Shown: positions 1 through 7,733 of the stretch, piece after piece | Numbering within the stretch: position 1 is the first letter of the stretch | How the letters are laid out: each line of letters begins with the position of its first letter | Source of the DNA: Candidatus Zixiibacteriota bacterium | GTDB taxonomy: Bacteria > Zixibacteria > MSB-5A5 > UBA10806 > 4484-95 | Length of the DNA stretch: 43,246 bases | Direction: 5' to 3' | Assembly (NCBI GenBank): GCA_024231855.1 | Contig: JAAEQD010000256.1 | Location: 1 to 43,246, forward strand | Notes under the pieces: generated by a model | The model's input: the letters and a program-made list of their open reading frames with translations, nothing else | Told to the model about the DNA's origin: nothing | Database searches by the model: none | Made by a program: the position numbers and the translations under genes

Positions 1-1269
1 ATCGTTCCTCCATTAGGAGAATCAGTTGTTGAAGGCACAATCGTACAGTGGCTGGTAAAAGAAGGCGGCCCTGTTAAGGAAGACGAGCCGTTGGTTGAGA
101 TAATGACCGATAAGATTAATATCGAGATACCCTCACCATACGGCGGTATAATGAAAAAATATCTGGTGCCCCCTGAAACGGTGGTTGAAATAGGACAGGA
201 TATCGCCGTCCTTGAGGTCGAGGGCGAAACCATTAAAGCCAAGACATTCGACAGCCTGCCTGAATCAGGCGAAGATAAGATCCCACAGGAGCAAAAACCT
301 CCCGAGGCGGCCGAAGATTATATCGATTCAGCCGCTCATCATCGGAGCGAGGGCATTCATGCCGATGAAAAATCGATTGAAGACGGAATTAAGGCGATGA
401 AATCGTCGCCTGTGGTCAAACGTCTGGCCCGCGAACATTTTATCGATCTCCGTAAGCTGCATGGCAGCGGAAAAAATGGGCGGGTATCAAAAGATGATGT
501 TATCAAGTATATCGACGCCCGTCATAAAGTTGACGTTACCAAGCCTGATTTTCAATTTCCCGATCTCGAATCCGAGGAGATTATACCGATTACTGGTGTC
601 CGGAAAGTTATTTCAGAGCATATGGTCAACTCAGCTTTCACTATTCCTCATGTGACAACATTCGATGAATGCGATATGACTGAGCTTATTGCCTGGCGGA
701 GGAAATATGTTAACGGTATAGAGGAGCAACACGGGGTGCGGATAACATTCCTGCCGTTTATCGCCAAGGCGATTATATACGCGGCTAAAAGTTTCCCCTG
801 GGTTAACTCGACATTAGAAGGTGATAATCTTCATGTGAAAAAATATTTCAATATCGGTATGGCCGTAGCCAGGGAGAATTCACTTATCGTACCGGTCGTA
901 AAGCATTGCGAGCAAAAATCAATTCTACAAATAGCCCAGAACATGAAAGAACTGGCGGATAAAGCGAACGGGGATACATTAACGTTAAGCGAAATAACAG
1001 GCGGTACTATCACGATCACCAACGCCGGTGTCTATGGCGCGACCGCCTCGACACCGATTATCGCCCATCCTCAGGTGGCTATTCTCGGGGTTCATACCAT
1101 AAAAGAAAAACCGGTAGTCCGGGACGGCGAAATCGTTATCAGACCGATACTCAATTTTGGCCTTTCGTTCGACCATCGGATTGTTGATGGCGGCTACGCC
1201 GTGCAGTTTTTACGGCTCATGATAGAATATCTCGAGAATCCGGATAGATGGCTTCTGGAGAGTGTGTAG
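1..1269 (+). CDS. 2-oxoacid dehydrogenase E2, dihydrolipoamide acyltransferase (5' end outside window)
   Basis: This is the acyltransferase core of a pyruvate or branched-chain 2-oxoacid dehydrogenase complex; it passes an acyl group from lipoyl-lysine to CoA. The frame is open from base 1, so the true start lies upstream. A lipoyl domain opens the visible protein, with the lipoylated lysine in the TDK motif (visible residue 38). A peripheral-subunit (E1/E3) binding domain follows at about residues 134-172 (SSPVVKRLAREH...GRVSKDDV). The CAT catalytic domain runs from about 195 to 422 and carries the HRIVDGG active-site motif with His392 and Asp396. One lipoyl domain is visible and one linker precedes the binding domain. 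Which 2-oxoacid it serves cannot be told without the E1 genes, which would lie left of the window. Confidence 0.93.
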   Translation: MVPPLGESVVEGTIVQWLVKEGGPVKEDEPLVEIMTDKINIEIPSPYGGIMKKYLVPPETVVEIGQDIAVLEVEGETIKAKTFDSLPESGEDKIPQEQKPPEAAEDYIDSAAHHRSEGIHADEKSIEDGIKAMKSSPVVKRLAREHFIDLRKLHGSGKNGRVSKDDVIKYIDARHKVDVTKPDFQFPDLESEEIIPITGVRKVISEHMVNSAFTIPHVTTFDECDMTELIAWRRKYVNGIEEQHGVRITFLPFIAKAIIYAAKSFPWVNSTLEGDNLHVKKYFNIGMAVARENSLIVPVVKHCEQKSILQIAQNMKELADKANGDTLTLSEITGGTITITNAGVYGATASTPIIAHPQVAILGVHTIKEKPVVRDGEIVIRPILNFGLSFDHRIVDGGYAVQFLRLMIEYLENPDRWLLESV

Positions 1270-1353
1270 AGGATTAGCAAGTAAAATAGAATCTATTGAA
1301 TCTATGCTATTAAAAGGATTTGATAGAGAAAAAGGATAATTAAGGAGAACCGA

Positions 1354-1854
1354 ATGACAGTAGAACAGGCGATTAAAACAGCCCTTGATTATGAGGAAAA
1401 AGTCAGAGATTCATATTTGCGTGCCGCCAAAAACTCGCAAGACGATACCGGCAAGCGTATGTATAAAGTACTGGCCAAGGAAGAGCAGGAGCACGTTAGC
1501 TACTTACGAGAAAAACTCGAGGAACTGAAGAAAACCGGTAAAATAGAAGCCGACAAACTCGAAACCGTCGTGCCCTCGGAAAAGGCTATAGCGGATGGCG
1601 TGAGTAGATTAGAAAAACATTCGCCGAAAGAGGTCCAGGGTTCGGAAAGAGATCTTTTGGATAACGCCTTGAATCTCGAAAAGGAAACATCCGCGTTTTA
1701 TGAAAAAATGGTCGGCGAGCTTGGCAAAGAGGGTTGGGTCTTTGATCGTTTCATTGAAATTGAAAAGGGTCATGTCGCGATTGTTCAGGCCGAAATGGAT
1801 TATCTTAACGGTTCCGGCTACTATTTCGATTTTCAGGATTTTGCCATGGTATAA
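1354..1854 (+). CDS. Ferritin-like diiron protein (rubrerythrin-type fold)
   Basis: A 166-residue, all-helical protein made of two similar halves. Each half has a metal-ligand pattern of a glutamate helix followed by ExxH: YEEKVRDSYLRAA then EEQEHVSYL, and LEKETSAFYEKM then EIEKGHVAIV. That is the signature of a ferritin-like four-helix bundle binding two irons. There is no C-terminal rubredoxin Cys4 domain, so it is not a classical rubrerythrin. The start is supported by the Shine-Dalgarno sequence TAAGGAGAA eight bases before the ATG. The neighbours (an exported methionine sulfoxide reductase and a transhydrogenase) suggest a role in peroxide or iron stress. That is inference; the substrate is unknown. 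Confidence 0.85.
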   Translation: MTVEQAIKTALDYEEKVRDSYLRAAKNSQDDTGKRMYKVLAKEEQEHVSYLREKLEELKKTGKIEADKLETVVPSEKAIADGVSRLEKHSPKEVQGSERDLLDNALNLEKETSAFYEKMVGELGKEGWVFDRFIEIEKGHVAIVQAEMDYLNGSGYYFDFQDFAMV

Positions 1855-1959
1855 TTCTCCGGAGAGTTTCCTGCCCGGTGAACTTATAGTGCCGTTTTGT
1901 AGTTTATAGTATCAGTACTGATCGATGAATCGAATATCTTCTGGAGGTTATCCGGGGAG

Positions 1960-2949
1960 ATGAGTTATTTGGGAAATAAAAACGGATTACCCGGTTCGTG
2001 GGGGAACCGATTCCTTAATTTACGGAGTTTAGCATTTTTAATTCTGTTTAACTGTTTTAGTTTTGGAAACATTATGGCTGACGAGAAAAATCACCCTTAC
2101 AATGGCCTGACTCCTGAAGAGGAAGATGTGATATTGACCAAGGGCACCGAAAGACCTTTCTCGGGACAATATTATCAGCACAATGAGGAGGGGGTTTATA
2201 CCTGTAAAAGGTGCAACGCAATCCTTTATAAATCCGACGATAAATTCGATTCGCGTTGCGGCTGGCCGAGTTTCGATGACGCGATACCGGGAGCGATAAC
2301 CCAAACTCCCGATACTGATGGTATGCGTACGGAAATTGTATGTAGTAATTGCGGGGGACACCTGGGGCATGTTTTTTTTAATGAGGGTTTTACCGACAAA
2401 AATGCTCGTCATTGCGTCAATTCGATTTCATTGGACTTCACCGCCTCTGGTGGGGATATTTCAACGCGAACCGCTTATTTCGCCGGCGGGTGTTTTTGGG
2501 GCACGGAATATTATTTTCATAATGAACCGGGTGTTATTTCAACTGATGTCGGTTATATCGGTGGCCATCAGGATAATCCAACCTACGAGGCAGTCTGCAG
2601 CGGTAATACCGGGCATGCCGAAGCCGTTGAGGTAGTTTATGATCCCTCCCAAGCAAGTTATGAAAACTTAGCTCGCCTGTTTTTCGAAATCCATGACCCC
2701 ACTCAGGTAAACCGTCAGGGGCCGGATATAGGCGAGCAATACAGGTCGGCCATATTTTATTCCGGCGATAATGAGAGGAAAATAGCGGAAAAACTTATCA
2801 ATATCCTCGAAACGAAAGGGTATAAAATAGCCACCGAAATTACCGAGGTTTCAAAATTCTGGAAAGCGGAGCAGTACCATCAAGACTATTTTAAAAACAC
2901 CGGAAATACTTGTCATCTAAGAACGAATATTTGGGAAATTGAAAAATAG
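1960..2949 (+). CDS. msrBA: Exported MsrB-MsrA fusion, peptide-methionine sulfoxide reductase
   Basis: A bifunctional enzyme that reduces both R- and S-methionine sulfoxide in oxidised proteins. The order is MsrB then MsrA. MsrB (about residues 45-160) has zinc ligand pairs C82/C85 and C128/C131 and the catalytic Cys152 in RHCVNSISLDF. MsrA (about 168-325) has the GCFWG motif with catalytic Cys178. The first 38 residues include a hydrophobic stretch (LRSLAFLILFNCFSF) after several basic residues, so the protein is probably exported or membrane-anchored. An internal ATG at 2074 (MADEKN) would give a cytoplasmic form, but the GGAG-containing leader before 1960 favours the longer product. No thioredoxin-like domain is fused to it, so reducing power must come from another protein. 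Confidence 0.93.
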   Translation: MSYLGNKNGLPGSWGNRFLNLRSLAFLILFNCFSFGNIMADEKNHPYNGLTPEEEDVILTKGTERPFSGQYYQHNEEGVYTCKRCNAILYKSDDKFDSRCGWPSFDDAIPGAITQTPDTDGMRTEIVCSNCGGHLGHVFFNEGFTDKNARHCVNSISLDFTASGGDISTRTAYFAGGCFWGTEYYFHNEPGVISTDVGYIGGHQDNPTYEAVCSGNTGHAEAVEVVYDPSQASYENLARLFFEIHDPTQVNRQGPDIGEQYRSAIFYSGDNERKIAEKLINILETKGYKIATEITEVSKFWKAEQYHQDYFKNTGNTCHLRTNIWEIEK

Positions 2950-3000
2950 ATAGTTACGTTTTGTATCAGACAATGATAATAATCGTTTGTAGGGATTGAC

Positions 3001-4398
3001 ATGAATTATGACTATGACCTGATCGTTATTGGCTCGGGACCGTCCGGACAAAAGGCCGCTATCGCGGCGGCAAAATTCAATAAAAAAGTCGCTATAATTG
3101 AAAGAAAAATGGAGATCGGCGGTGTTTGCATTAATACCGGAACCATTCCTTCCAAAACTATCAGGGAAGTGGTTATCAGACTTACCGGAATTACCGAAAG
3201 AGCGTTTTATGGTCAATCTTACAGAGTGAAGGAAAGGATTACGATTGATGATCTTTTAGCGAGATGCCATAAAGTGATCAAACGTGAAATCAATGTTCTT
3301 AAATCACACCTCATCCGTAATAAAGTTGACGTAAAATACGGCAAATCTTGTTTCATCGATCCTCATACGGTGAAATATGTTAGTCCGGATGGCGAAAAAA
3401 TGATTTCCGGTGAAAAAATCGTTATTGCTGTAGGTACCAAGCCCTATATACCTCCCGATACGGTACAAGTCGATAATGATTATATTCTTGATAGCGATTC
3501 CATTTTATTAATGAAAAAACTACCCAATACGATAACAATAGTCGGCGGCGGTGTTATAGGTATGGAATACGCCTCGATTTTCGCGACTTTGGGCTTGAGA
3601 GTAACTATTGTCGATCGTAATAAAAGACTTCTGCGGTTTGTTGATAGTGAGATTGTTGATTCATTAATGCATCAGATGAGAGAGGCAAAAACGGTTTTCA
3701 GATTGAATGAGCAAATCGACAAGATTGAAATTAATCCAGATGAGAAGCAATCTGTCAAGATTAATCTTAAATCAGCGAAAGTGATAAAAACTGAAATGGC
3801 ATTATTCTCAACCGGCCGAGTTGGAGCAACCAAAGACTTGGCTTTGGATAAAGTTGGACTATCGGTCGATAAAAAGGGTTTGTTAAAAGTCAATAGAAAC
3901 TATCAAACGGAAGTTGAGCATATTTACGCCGTTGGTGATGTTGTAGGTTTTCCGGCTCTGGCTTCCACCAGTATGGAACAAGGTAGACAGGCCGCCCATC
4001 ACGCGTTCGATCATTCCTGCAAAATACTCCCGGGATTATTCCCCTACGGGCTTTATTCGATTCCTGAAATATCCTATATTGGAGAAACCGAAGAGGAGTT
4101 AACTGAAAAGGCGATTCCTTATGAGTCGGGTATCGCGCGTTATAAAGATACCGCCCGCGGACAAATCCTGGGCGACTTTTCAGGTGTCCTGAAAATATTA
4201 GTTCATCGCGATTCCAAAAGGCTGCTGGGGGTACATGCTATCGGTACCGGAGCCACCGAGCTTATCCACATCGGCCAGGCGATAATCGCGCTTGACGGCA
4301 CCGTGGATTATCTCGTTGATGCCGTTTTCAACTATCCGACTCTGGCTGAATGCTATAAAATCGCCGCATTAGAGGTTTATAATAAAACGCGAAGCTGA
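3001..4398 (+). CDS. sthA: Soluble pyridine nucleotide transhydrogenase
   Basis: A 465-residue FAD flavoprotein of the disulfide oxidoreductase superfamily that exchanges hydride between NADPH and NAD+. An N-terminal FAD-binding GSGPSG Rossmann motif, the central NAD(P) motif GGGVIGMEYAS and the AVGDV FAD segment are all present. Two changes separate it from lipoamide dehydrogenase. The redox pair is broken (Cys43 in GGVC is kept, but the second position is Thr48 in GTIPSK). The C-terminal catalytic His is replaced by Tyr (YPTLAE, Tyr445/Glu450). Both are shared by E. coli SthA, as are the segments DSDSIL and RLLRFVDSEI. It sits after E2 in gene order, where automatic annotation may mislabel it as E3. 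It probably balances NADPH for the reductases nearby. Confidence 0.92.
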   Translation: MNYDYDLIVIGSGPSGQKAAIAAAKFNKKVAIIERKMEIGGVCINTGTIPSKTIREVVIRLTGITERAFYGQSYRVKERITIDDLLARCHKVIKREINVLKSHLIRNKVDVKYGKSCFIDPHTVKYVSPDGEKMISGEKIVIAVGTKPYIPPDTVQVDNDYILDSDSILLMKKLPNTITIVGGGVIGMEYASIFATLGLRVTIVDRNKRLLRFVDSEIVDSLMHQMREAKTVFRLNEQIDKIEINPDEKQSVKINLKSAKVIKTEMALFSTGRVGATKDLALDKVGLSVDKKGLLKVNRNYQTEVEHIYAVGDVVGFPALASTSMEQGRQAAHHAFDHSCKILPGLFPYGLYSIPEISYIGETEEELTEKAIPYESGIARYKDTARGQILGDFSGVLKILVHRDSKRLLGVHAIGTGATELIHIGQAIIALDGTVDYLVDAVFNYPTLAECYKIAALEVYNKTRS

Positions 4399-4452
4399 AT
4401 ATTTGACGAATCTTCCTAAGAATACTTTTTTAGAGTCATCCCTAAATTAACT

Positions 4453-4485
4453 ATAGCCCGTTGAGACAAGAATTGCTTATATTTA
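4453..4485 (+). promoter_or_regulatory. Duplicated promoter box, copy 1 (upstream of SRPBCC gene)
   Basis: The box ATAGCCCGTTG, six bases, then GAATTGCTTATATTTA is repeated with identical spacing at 5149-5181 before recX. A -10-like TATATT lies at 4478-4483. A transcript starting seven bases after it would begin at the ATG at 4490, and no Shine-Dalgarno sequence lies between, so a leaderless mRNA is likely. No good TTGACA sits 16-18 bases upstream of the -10. Confidence 0.55.
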
Positions 4486-4489
4486 GATC

Positions 4490-4966
4490 ATGGCGGCTAA
4501 GAAAAAACATGATTGGAGTCAATTCAGGCTTAAAATTGAAATCAAGGCATCGCCGACAAAAGTATTCAAAGCCTGGACCGATCCGAAGATAATCAGCCGA
4601 TGGTTCACAGTCAAGACGGAATTCGAACCGGTCAAGGGCGGTCGGATATATTTCGAGTGGCTCGGCGGCGATAAATTCGAAACAACCGTATCGGCTATCA
4701 GGAAAAACGAACGGATACTTTTCCCATTCGGTTCCAAAGGCGAGATGGTCGAAGTCAAGTTGGCAAAAAACGGCCGGAAAACCATAGTCACACTTCGCCA
4801 ATACGATATGAGAACCACTCCGGAAGCCAGGTGGTCGATACATAAAGGCTGCGAAGTCGGCTGGGCGTTTTTCCTGACTAATCTGAAGTCCTGGCTCGAA
4901 CACGGTATCGATTTGAGAAGCCATGACAAGATGAAATCGTACAAGCAGGGTTTCGTAAATAGCTAA
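4490..4966 (+). CDS. SRPBCC / AHSA1-family protein
   Basis: A 158-residue START-like (SRPBCC) protein related to the C-terminal domain of the Hsp90 activator Aha1. Family hallmarks are the opening strand LKIEIKASPTKVFKAWTDP, then ISRWFT, a central GGRIYFEW strand pair, and the closing long helix beginning GWAFFLTNLKSWLEHG. The fold encloses a hydrophobic ligand cavity. Bacterial members vary in ligand and function, so no specific role can be given. The start follows the -10-like box at 4478-4483 by only six bases with no ribosome-binding site. A long open frame on the opposite strand (4451-4924) is a shadow. Confidence 0.85.
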   Translation: MAAKKKHDWSQFRLKIEIKASPTKVFKAWTDPKIISRWFTVKTEFEPVKGGRIYFEWLGGDKFETTVSAIRKNERILFPFGSKGEMVEVKLAKNGRKTIVTLRQYDMRTTPEARWSIHKGCEVGWAFFLTNLKSWLEHGIDLRSHDKMKSYKQGFVNS

Positions 4967-4983
4967 TACTGGTATTTACTTTA

Positions 4984-5103
4984 TGGCTGGTCATTGCGAG
5001 GAGCAAAGCGACGCGGCAACCTGTGTAGTTACGGCGGGTCGTGCCCAAATGGGTGTGACCTGACGGGATTGGGCAGTCAGATCACGCTTTGCTACGATCT
5101 GAC
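4984..5103 (+). repeat. Dispersed palindromic repeat remnant
   Basis: Contains CATTGCGAGGAGCAAAGCGA-like sequence of a type scattered through many bacterial genomes. AGCAAAGCG (5002-5010) is matched by its complement CGCTTTGCT (5085-5093), and GTCAGATC (5076-5083) by GATCTGAC (5096-5103). A related piece (TCCCTCGCAATGAC) lies at 8533-8546. It encodes nothing. Its boundaries are approximate. Confidence 0.6.
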
Positions 5104-5148
5104 TTAACTTTGATTGTTACTATTTTTCAAGTCATTATTTATAAAATC

Positions 5149-5181
5149 ATAGCCTGTTGCCATCTGAATTGCTTATATTTA
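5149..5181 (+). promoter_or_regulatory. Duplicated promoter box, copy 2 (upstream of recX)
   Basis: Second copy of the box at 4453-4485: ATAGCCTGTTG, six variable bases, then GAATTGCTTATATTTA, with the same 17-base offset between halves. The -10-like TATATT is at 5174-5179 and the ATG at 5185, so the predicted transcript start coincides with the start codon. Confidence 0.55.
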
Positions 5182-5184
5182 ACC

Positions 5185-5820
5185 ATGCCGAAAATAACCT
5201 CACTCGATAAGATAAAACGCCTCAAAGGCTGGTACGAGCTATGGCTCGATAAAGCCGTATCGTTTCCGGTCAATGATGAGTTGATTCTGAAACATATGCT
5301 TAGAATCGGCAGTCTGCTCGAACCGTCCGAAATCAAATCAATCCGTGAACAGGGCGAGTATTTTTTCCTGAGGAAAAAAGCCCTGGACGCCCTGGCCCGA
5401 CGGCGGTTATCCGAGAAGGAACTGCGGAGGAAACTCAAGCCGGTCCCGAAATCATCGACCTATATCGACAGGCTCATGGAGGATCTCAGGGAGCACGGTC
5501 TTGTCGATGACCTCTACTATGCCGGCGCCGTGATCCACACCCAGATAGCCGGTGGCTCGAAAAGCAAGCGTTATATCCAGAACAAGCTCTATCAGAAAGG
5601 CGTGGCCAAGGAAATCGCCGAACAGGCGATCGAAAGCGAATTAGCCGAATATGATGAGTACGAGGCCGCCCTGAGGATCGCCGTCAAAAAATATAAAACC
5701 GTCAGAGACCTGCCCCTTCTAAAAGGGAAAAAACGGATTGCCGATTTCCTGCGTGGCCGGGGTTTCGGTTGGGACATTATCAATCCGGTATTGAACGAAA
5801 TTTTCACCGAGGAAAATTAA
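5185..5820 (+). CDS. recX: RecX-family regulatory protein
   Basis: A 211-residue, highly charged helical protein. The RecX signature is ALDALARRRLSEKELRRKL, followed by a second three-helix unit (IDRLMEDLREHGLVDDLYYA) and a third (SKRYIQNKLYQKGVAKEIAEQAIES). RecX binds RecA filaments and limits their activity. I chose the ATG at 5185 over an upstream in-frame TTG because a promoter-like box ends three bases before it. No recA is in the window. The gene is followed after one base by the alpha/beta hydrolase, so the two are probably cotranscribed and translationally coupled. Functional linkage with the recCBD operon 18 kb away is possible but not shown. Confidence 0.88.
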   Translation: MPKITSLDKIKRLKGWYELWLDKAVSFPVNDELILKHMLRIGSLLEPSEIKSIREQGEYFFLRKKALDALARRRLSEKELRRKLKPVPKSSTYIDRLMEDLREHGLVDDLYYAGAVIHTQIAGGSKSKRYIQNKLYQKGVAKEIAEQAIESELAEYDEYEAALRIAVKKYKTVRDLPLLKGKKRIADFLRGRGFGWDIINPVLNEIFTEEN

Positions 5821-5821
5821 G

Positions 5822-6637
5822 ATGGCTTTTTTCGATGCCGGCGACGCGGCGATATACTACGAGATAACAGGCGAAGGCGAACCATTGATGCTGCTTCACG
5901 GCTACGCCTTAAACAGCCTGATGTGGGAGATGCAAATCCCCGCGCTGGCTGAGAAATATCAGGTGATCACGGTTGACCTTCGCGGCTTCGGGCAATCATC
6001 CTGCGGTAAAAGCTGGTCGGGTAACGCTATGGCCGATGATATATCCGGCCTGGTCAAACATCTGGATTTGAAAAGCTGCACGATGCTTGGCTTTTCCCTC
6101 AGCGGCGCGATAGCTTTCCGCATCGCCTACTTTCATCCCGATAGAATCGCCCGCCTGATAATGGTGTCAGCATCACTGCCGTCCTCCGGCGCGCCGCGCA
6201 AACGCGCCGAAAGCCTGGCACAGAAACGCGAACTGGATATTCTAATGGCACGAGGCGTGGATGGTTGGGCCGATAAGGCCGGCTTCCGATCAGGGCCGTT
6301 GGTGGGCAATATTTTCAAACGCAATCCCGAGGCCGAACCGATCTGGGAGAGGATTCTCAAACGTCACAACCCCGAATTCCTGCGCCAGATGATGGAAGCC
6401 CGGGCTAACTCATCCCCCTCGGAAAACTGGCGCGACAAGTTAGCCGAAATAACCCAGCCGACACTGATAGTAGCGGGCGGGCAGGACAAGCGTTTCATCG
6501 ACGCCTCCCATTACTTCCAGCGCAAAATTCCCAACGCCCAACTGCAAACCATAAGCGGCGCCGGCCACATGCTGAATCTGGAAAAGCCGGAGGAGTTTAA
6601 CCGGGTGGTGCTGGAGTTTTTGGAAAGTTACGAGTAG
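5822..6637 (+). CDS. Alpha/beta hydrolase
   Basis: A 271-residue alpha/beta-hydrolase fold enzyme. The oxyanion-hole segment is LLHGYALNS; the nucleophile is Ser92 in GFSLSG, where the usual second Gly of GxSxG is Ser; the acid is probably Asp222 (AGGQDKRF) and the base His249 (GAGHMLNLEKP). There is a cap region at about residues 125-200. Its closest relatives by pattern are 3-oxoadipate enol-lactonase/esterase-like proteins, but no pathway genes are nearby and the substrate is unknown. The start lies one base after the recX stop, with GAGG inside the recX end as ribosome-binding site. Confidence 0.88.
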   Translation: MAFFDAGDAAIYYEITGEGEPLMLLHGYALNSLMWEMQIPALAEKYQVITVDLRGFGQSSCGKSWSGNAMADDISGLVKHLDLKSCTMLGFSLSGAIAFRIAYFHPDRIARLIMVSASLPSSGAPRKRAESLAQKRELDILMARGVDGWADKAGFRSGPLVGNIFKRNPEAEPIWERILKRHNPEFLRQMMEARANSSPSENWRDKLAEITQPTLIVAGGQDKRFIDASHYFQRKIPNAQLQTISGAGHMLNLEKPEEFNRVVLEFLESYE

Positions 6638-6743
6638 GTCAGTGAGCCGTGGCTCCTGACCGAATGGGGGGATACCTCACCAGAAGGGTGAGTAAAGGTT
6701 TTATTTGGCAGGATATTTAAATTTGCCCACCCGATGGGTGGGG
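6638..6743. repeat. Three consecutive hairpins between convergent genes
   Basis: Three inverted repeats follow one another: GTCAGTGAGCC / GGCTCCTGAC with a two-base loop, CTCACC-AGAA-GGGTGAG, and CCCACCC-GAT-GGGTGGG. They lie between the hydrolase (+) and the GNAT gene (-). They may serve as a bidirectional terminator or as dispersed repeat units. None has a long T-tract. Confidence 0.5.
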
Positions 6744-6745
6744 TA

Positions 6746-6768
6746 CCTCGTTGATTGAATTGTTATGT
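6746..6768 (-). other. attC-like R'' end at the 3' end of the GNAT gene
   Basis: On the minus strand the GNAT gene ends in ACATAACAATTCAATCAACG, with the TAA stop inside the ATAAC box. The HEAT-like gene ends the same way (GCATAACAATGG...). Integron cassettes typically carry such an RYYYAAC-type box at the gene's stop. No matching GTTATGT partner is visible to the left, so only half a site remains. Confidence 0.35.
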
Positions 6769-7539
6769 TTTTATTTTATTCATAATGTTAACAAATCTTC
6801 CCTTGCTTATGGGATGTTCTGCCACAATAGTACCATTATAGATAATACAGAAAGTCCCAAAAGAACAAGGACTGCTTCGTGCTTCTTTATAATTTTTTAA
6901 ATTTACTATGGTTGCTTTTATTCCGTAATCTTGCTTAGCCGTTTCAACAATCTCTCTAACATTTTTGACTGAATAAGGGCATTGACCTGCTCTGATTATT
7001 GTTAGTCCCTTTGTGTATTTTGTTAATTCCTTATTTTTGGTATTCTTGAATTTTGGAGAAGGAGCAGTTTTATTTAATTTTCTTACGAGCAATTCAAAAT
7101 CAGGTTTTGCCGAATCAACAATTTCAAATCCGTTCTTGATGAATATTTCATTGCCGGCCATAAATGAACCTTTACGCGTTACAACTGCAACCCCATTGAG
7201 TTTTTGCTTTTTTGCATCTTTCTCACATTCCTTTAATAATAAGGAGGCATAACCTCTTTTCTTGTAATCTTTTTTAAATCCAACAAAAATGCAATGAATG
7301 AACATGTAATTTGAAGCGTCTACCGGTCGCCAGCAGTATTTCCCAGGAATATATTCAATCATTCCTTGAGTCCCATCTTTTTCAGAATATAGAGTTTTTA
7401 TTATTAATCCTTCCGGGAAATGTTTTTTTAACCATTTAAATTTCTCAGGAAAACCTTCCTTTTTGATATTCTTATAACCGCATACACCTAGTTTGGCTAC
7501 GTTTTCAATCGTTGTGTCAATTATTGATATGTCTTCCAT
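6763..7539 (-). CDS. GNAT acetyltransferase with C-terminal YoaP domain
   Basis: A 258-residue two-domain protein. The N-terminal half is a GNAT fold with the acetyl-CoA loop around KKDYKKRGYASLLLKECEKDA. The C-terminal half begins AGQCPYSVKNVREIVETA and ends CSFGTFCIIYNGTIVAEHPISKGRF, matching YoaP-type GNAT proteins, whose substrate is not known to me. I chose the ATG at 7539 because AAGGA lies nine bases upstream; an ATG at 7566 has none. The gene is clearly more AT-rich than its neighbours. It has its own promoter (7598-7626) and attC-like boxes at both ends, so it looks acquired. Confidence 0.85.
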   Translation of the reverse strand: MEDISIIDTTIENVAKLGVCGYKNIKKEGFPEKFKWLKKHFPEGLIIKTLYSEKDGTQGMIEYIPGKYCWRPVDASNYMFIHCIFVGFKKDYKKRGYASLLLKECEKDAKKQKLNGVAVVTRKGSFMAGNEIFIKNGFEIVDSAKPDFELLVRKLNKTAPSPKFKNTKNKELTKYTKGLTIIRAGQCPYSVKNVREIVETAKQDYGIKATIVNLKNYKEARSSPCSFGTFCIIYNGTIVAEHPISKGRFVNIMNKIKT

Positions 7540-7562
7540 TACTTTTTCCTTATTAATTTTAT

Positions 7563-7733
7563 GCATAACATAATATTGTACAATACTTACTCATAGTAGA
7601 ATAGCCTACAAAATAATTAATGTCAATAGCAATGTAGATCAAGCCCACTCGGGGCTTGAACTACTCTATGCAAAGTAAATATATCCCGCGCCCAGGCATC
7701 AGCGGCTCCGTCCGCTTGATGCCATTGTTATGC
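7563..7733 (-). other. attC-like site between two cassette-like genes
   Basis: Bounded by the inverted boxes GTTATGC (7727-7733) and GCATAAC (7563-7569), which extend to ATGCATAACA on both sides. On the minus strand it begins GCATAACAATGGCATCAAGC, like attC sites of mobile integrons. It holds two imperfect or perfect stems: GGCATCAGCGG/CCGCTTGATGCC and TCAAGCCC/GGGCTTGA. The length (171 bp) is above that of most attC sites. No integrase gene is in the window. Confidence 0.42.
7598..7626 (-). promoter_or_regulatory. Sigma-70-type promoter for the GNAT-YoaP gene
   Basis: On the minus strand, TTGACA (7626-7621), a 17-base spacer and TATTCT (7603-7598). It points at the GNAT gene, about 58 bases before the chosen start. 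Confidence 0.6.

Noticed and set aside
3001..4398. Dihydrolipoamide dehydrogenase (E3) for the upstream E2
   Set aside because: The second redox cysteine is Thr48 and the catalytic His is Tyr445; both match SthA-type transhydrogenase instead.
4451..4924. Minus-strand 157-codon frame opposite the SRPBCC gene
   Set aside because: It lacks a ribosome-binding site and any recognisable domain, while the plus-strand product is a clear family member. The same applies to other long antisense frames, such as 36087-36665 opposite the DUF4097 gene.
4984..5003. Additional sigma-54 promoter (GG...GC) before recX
   Set aside because: The GG-GC spacing is nine bases, and it lies inside a dispersed repeat.
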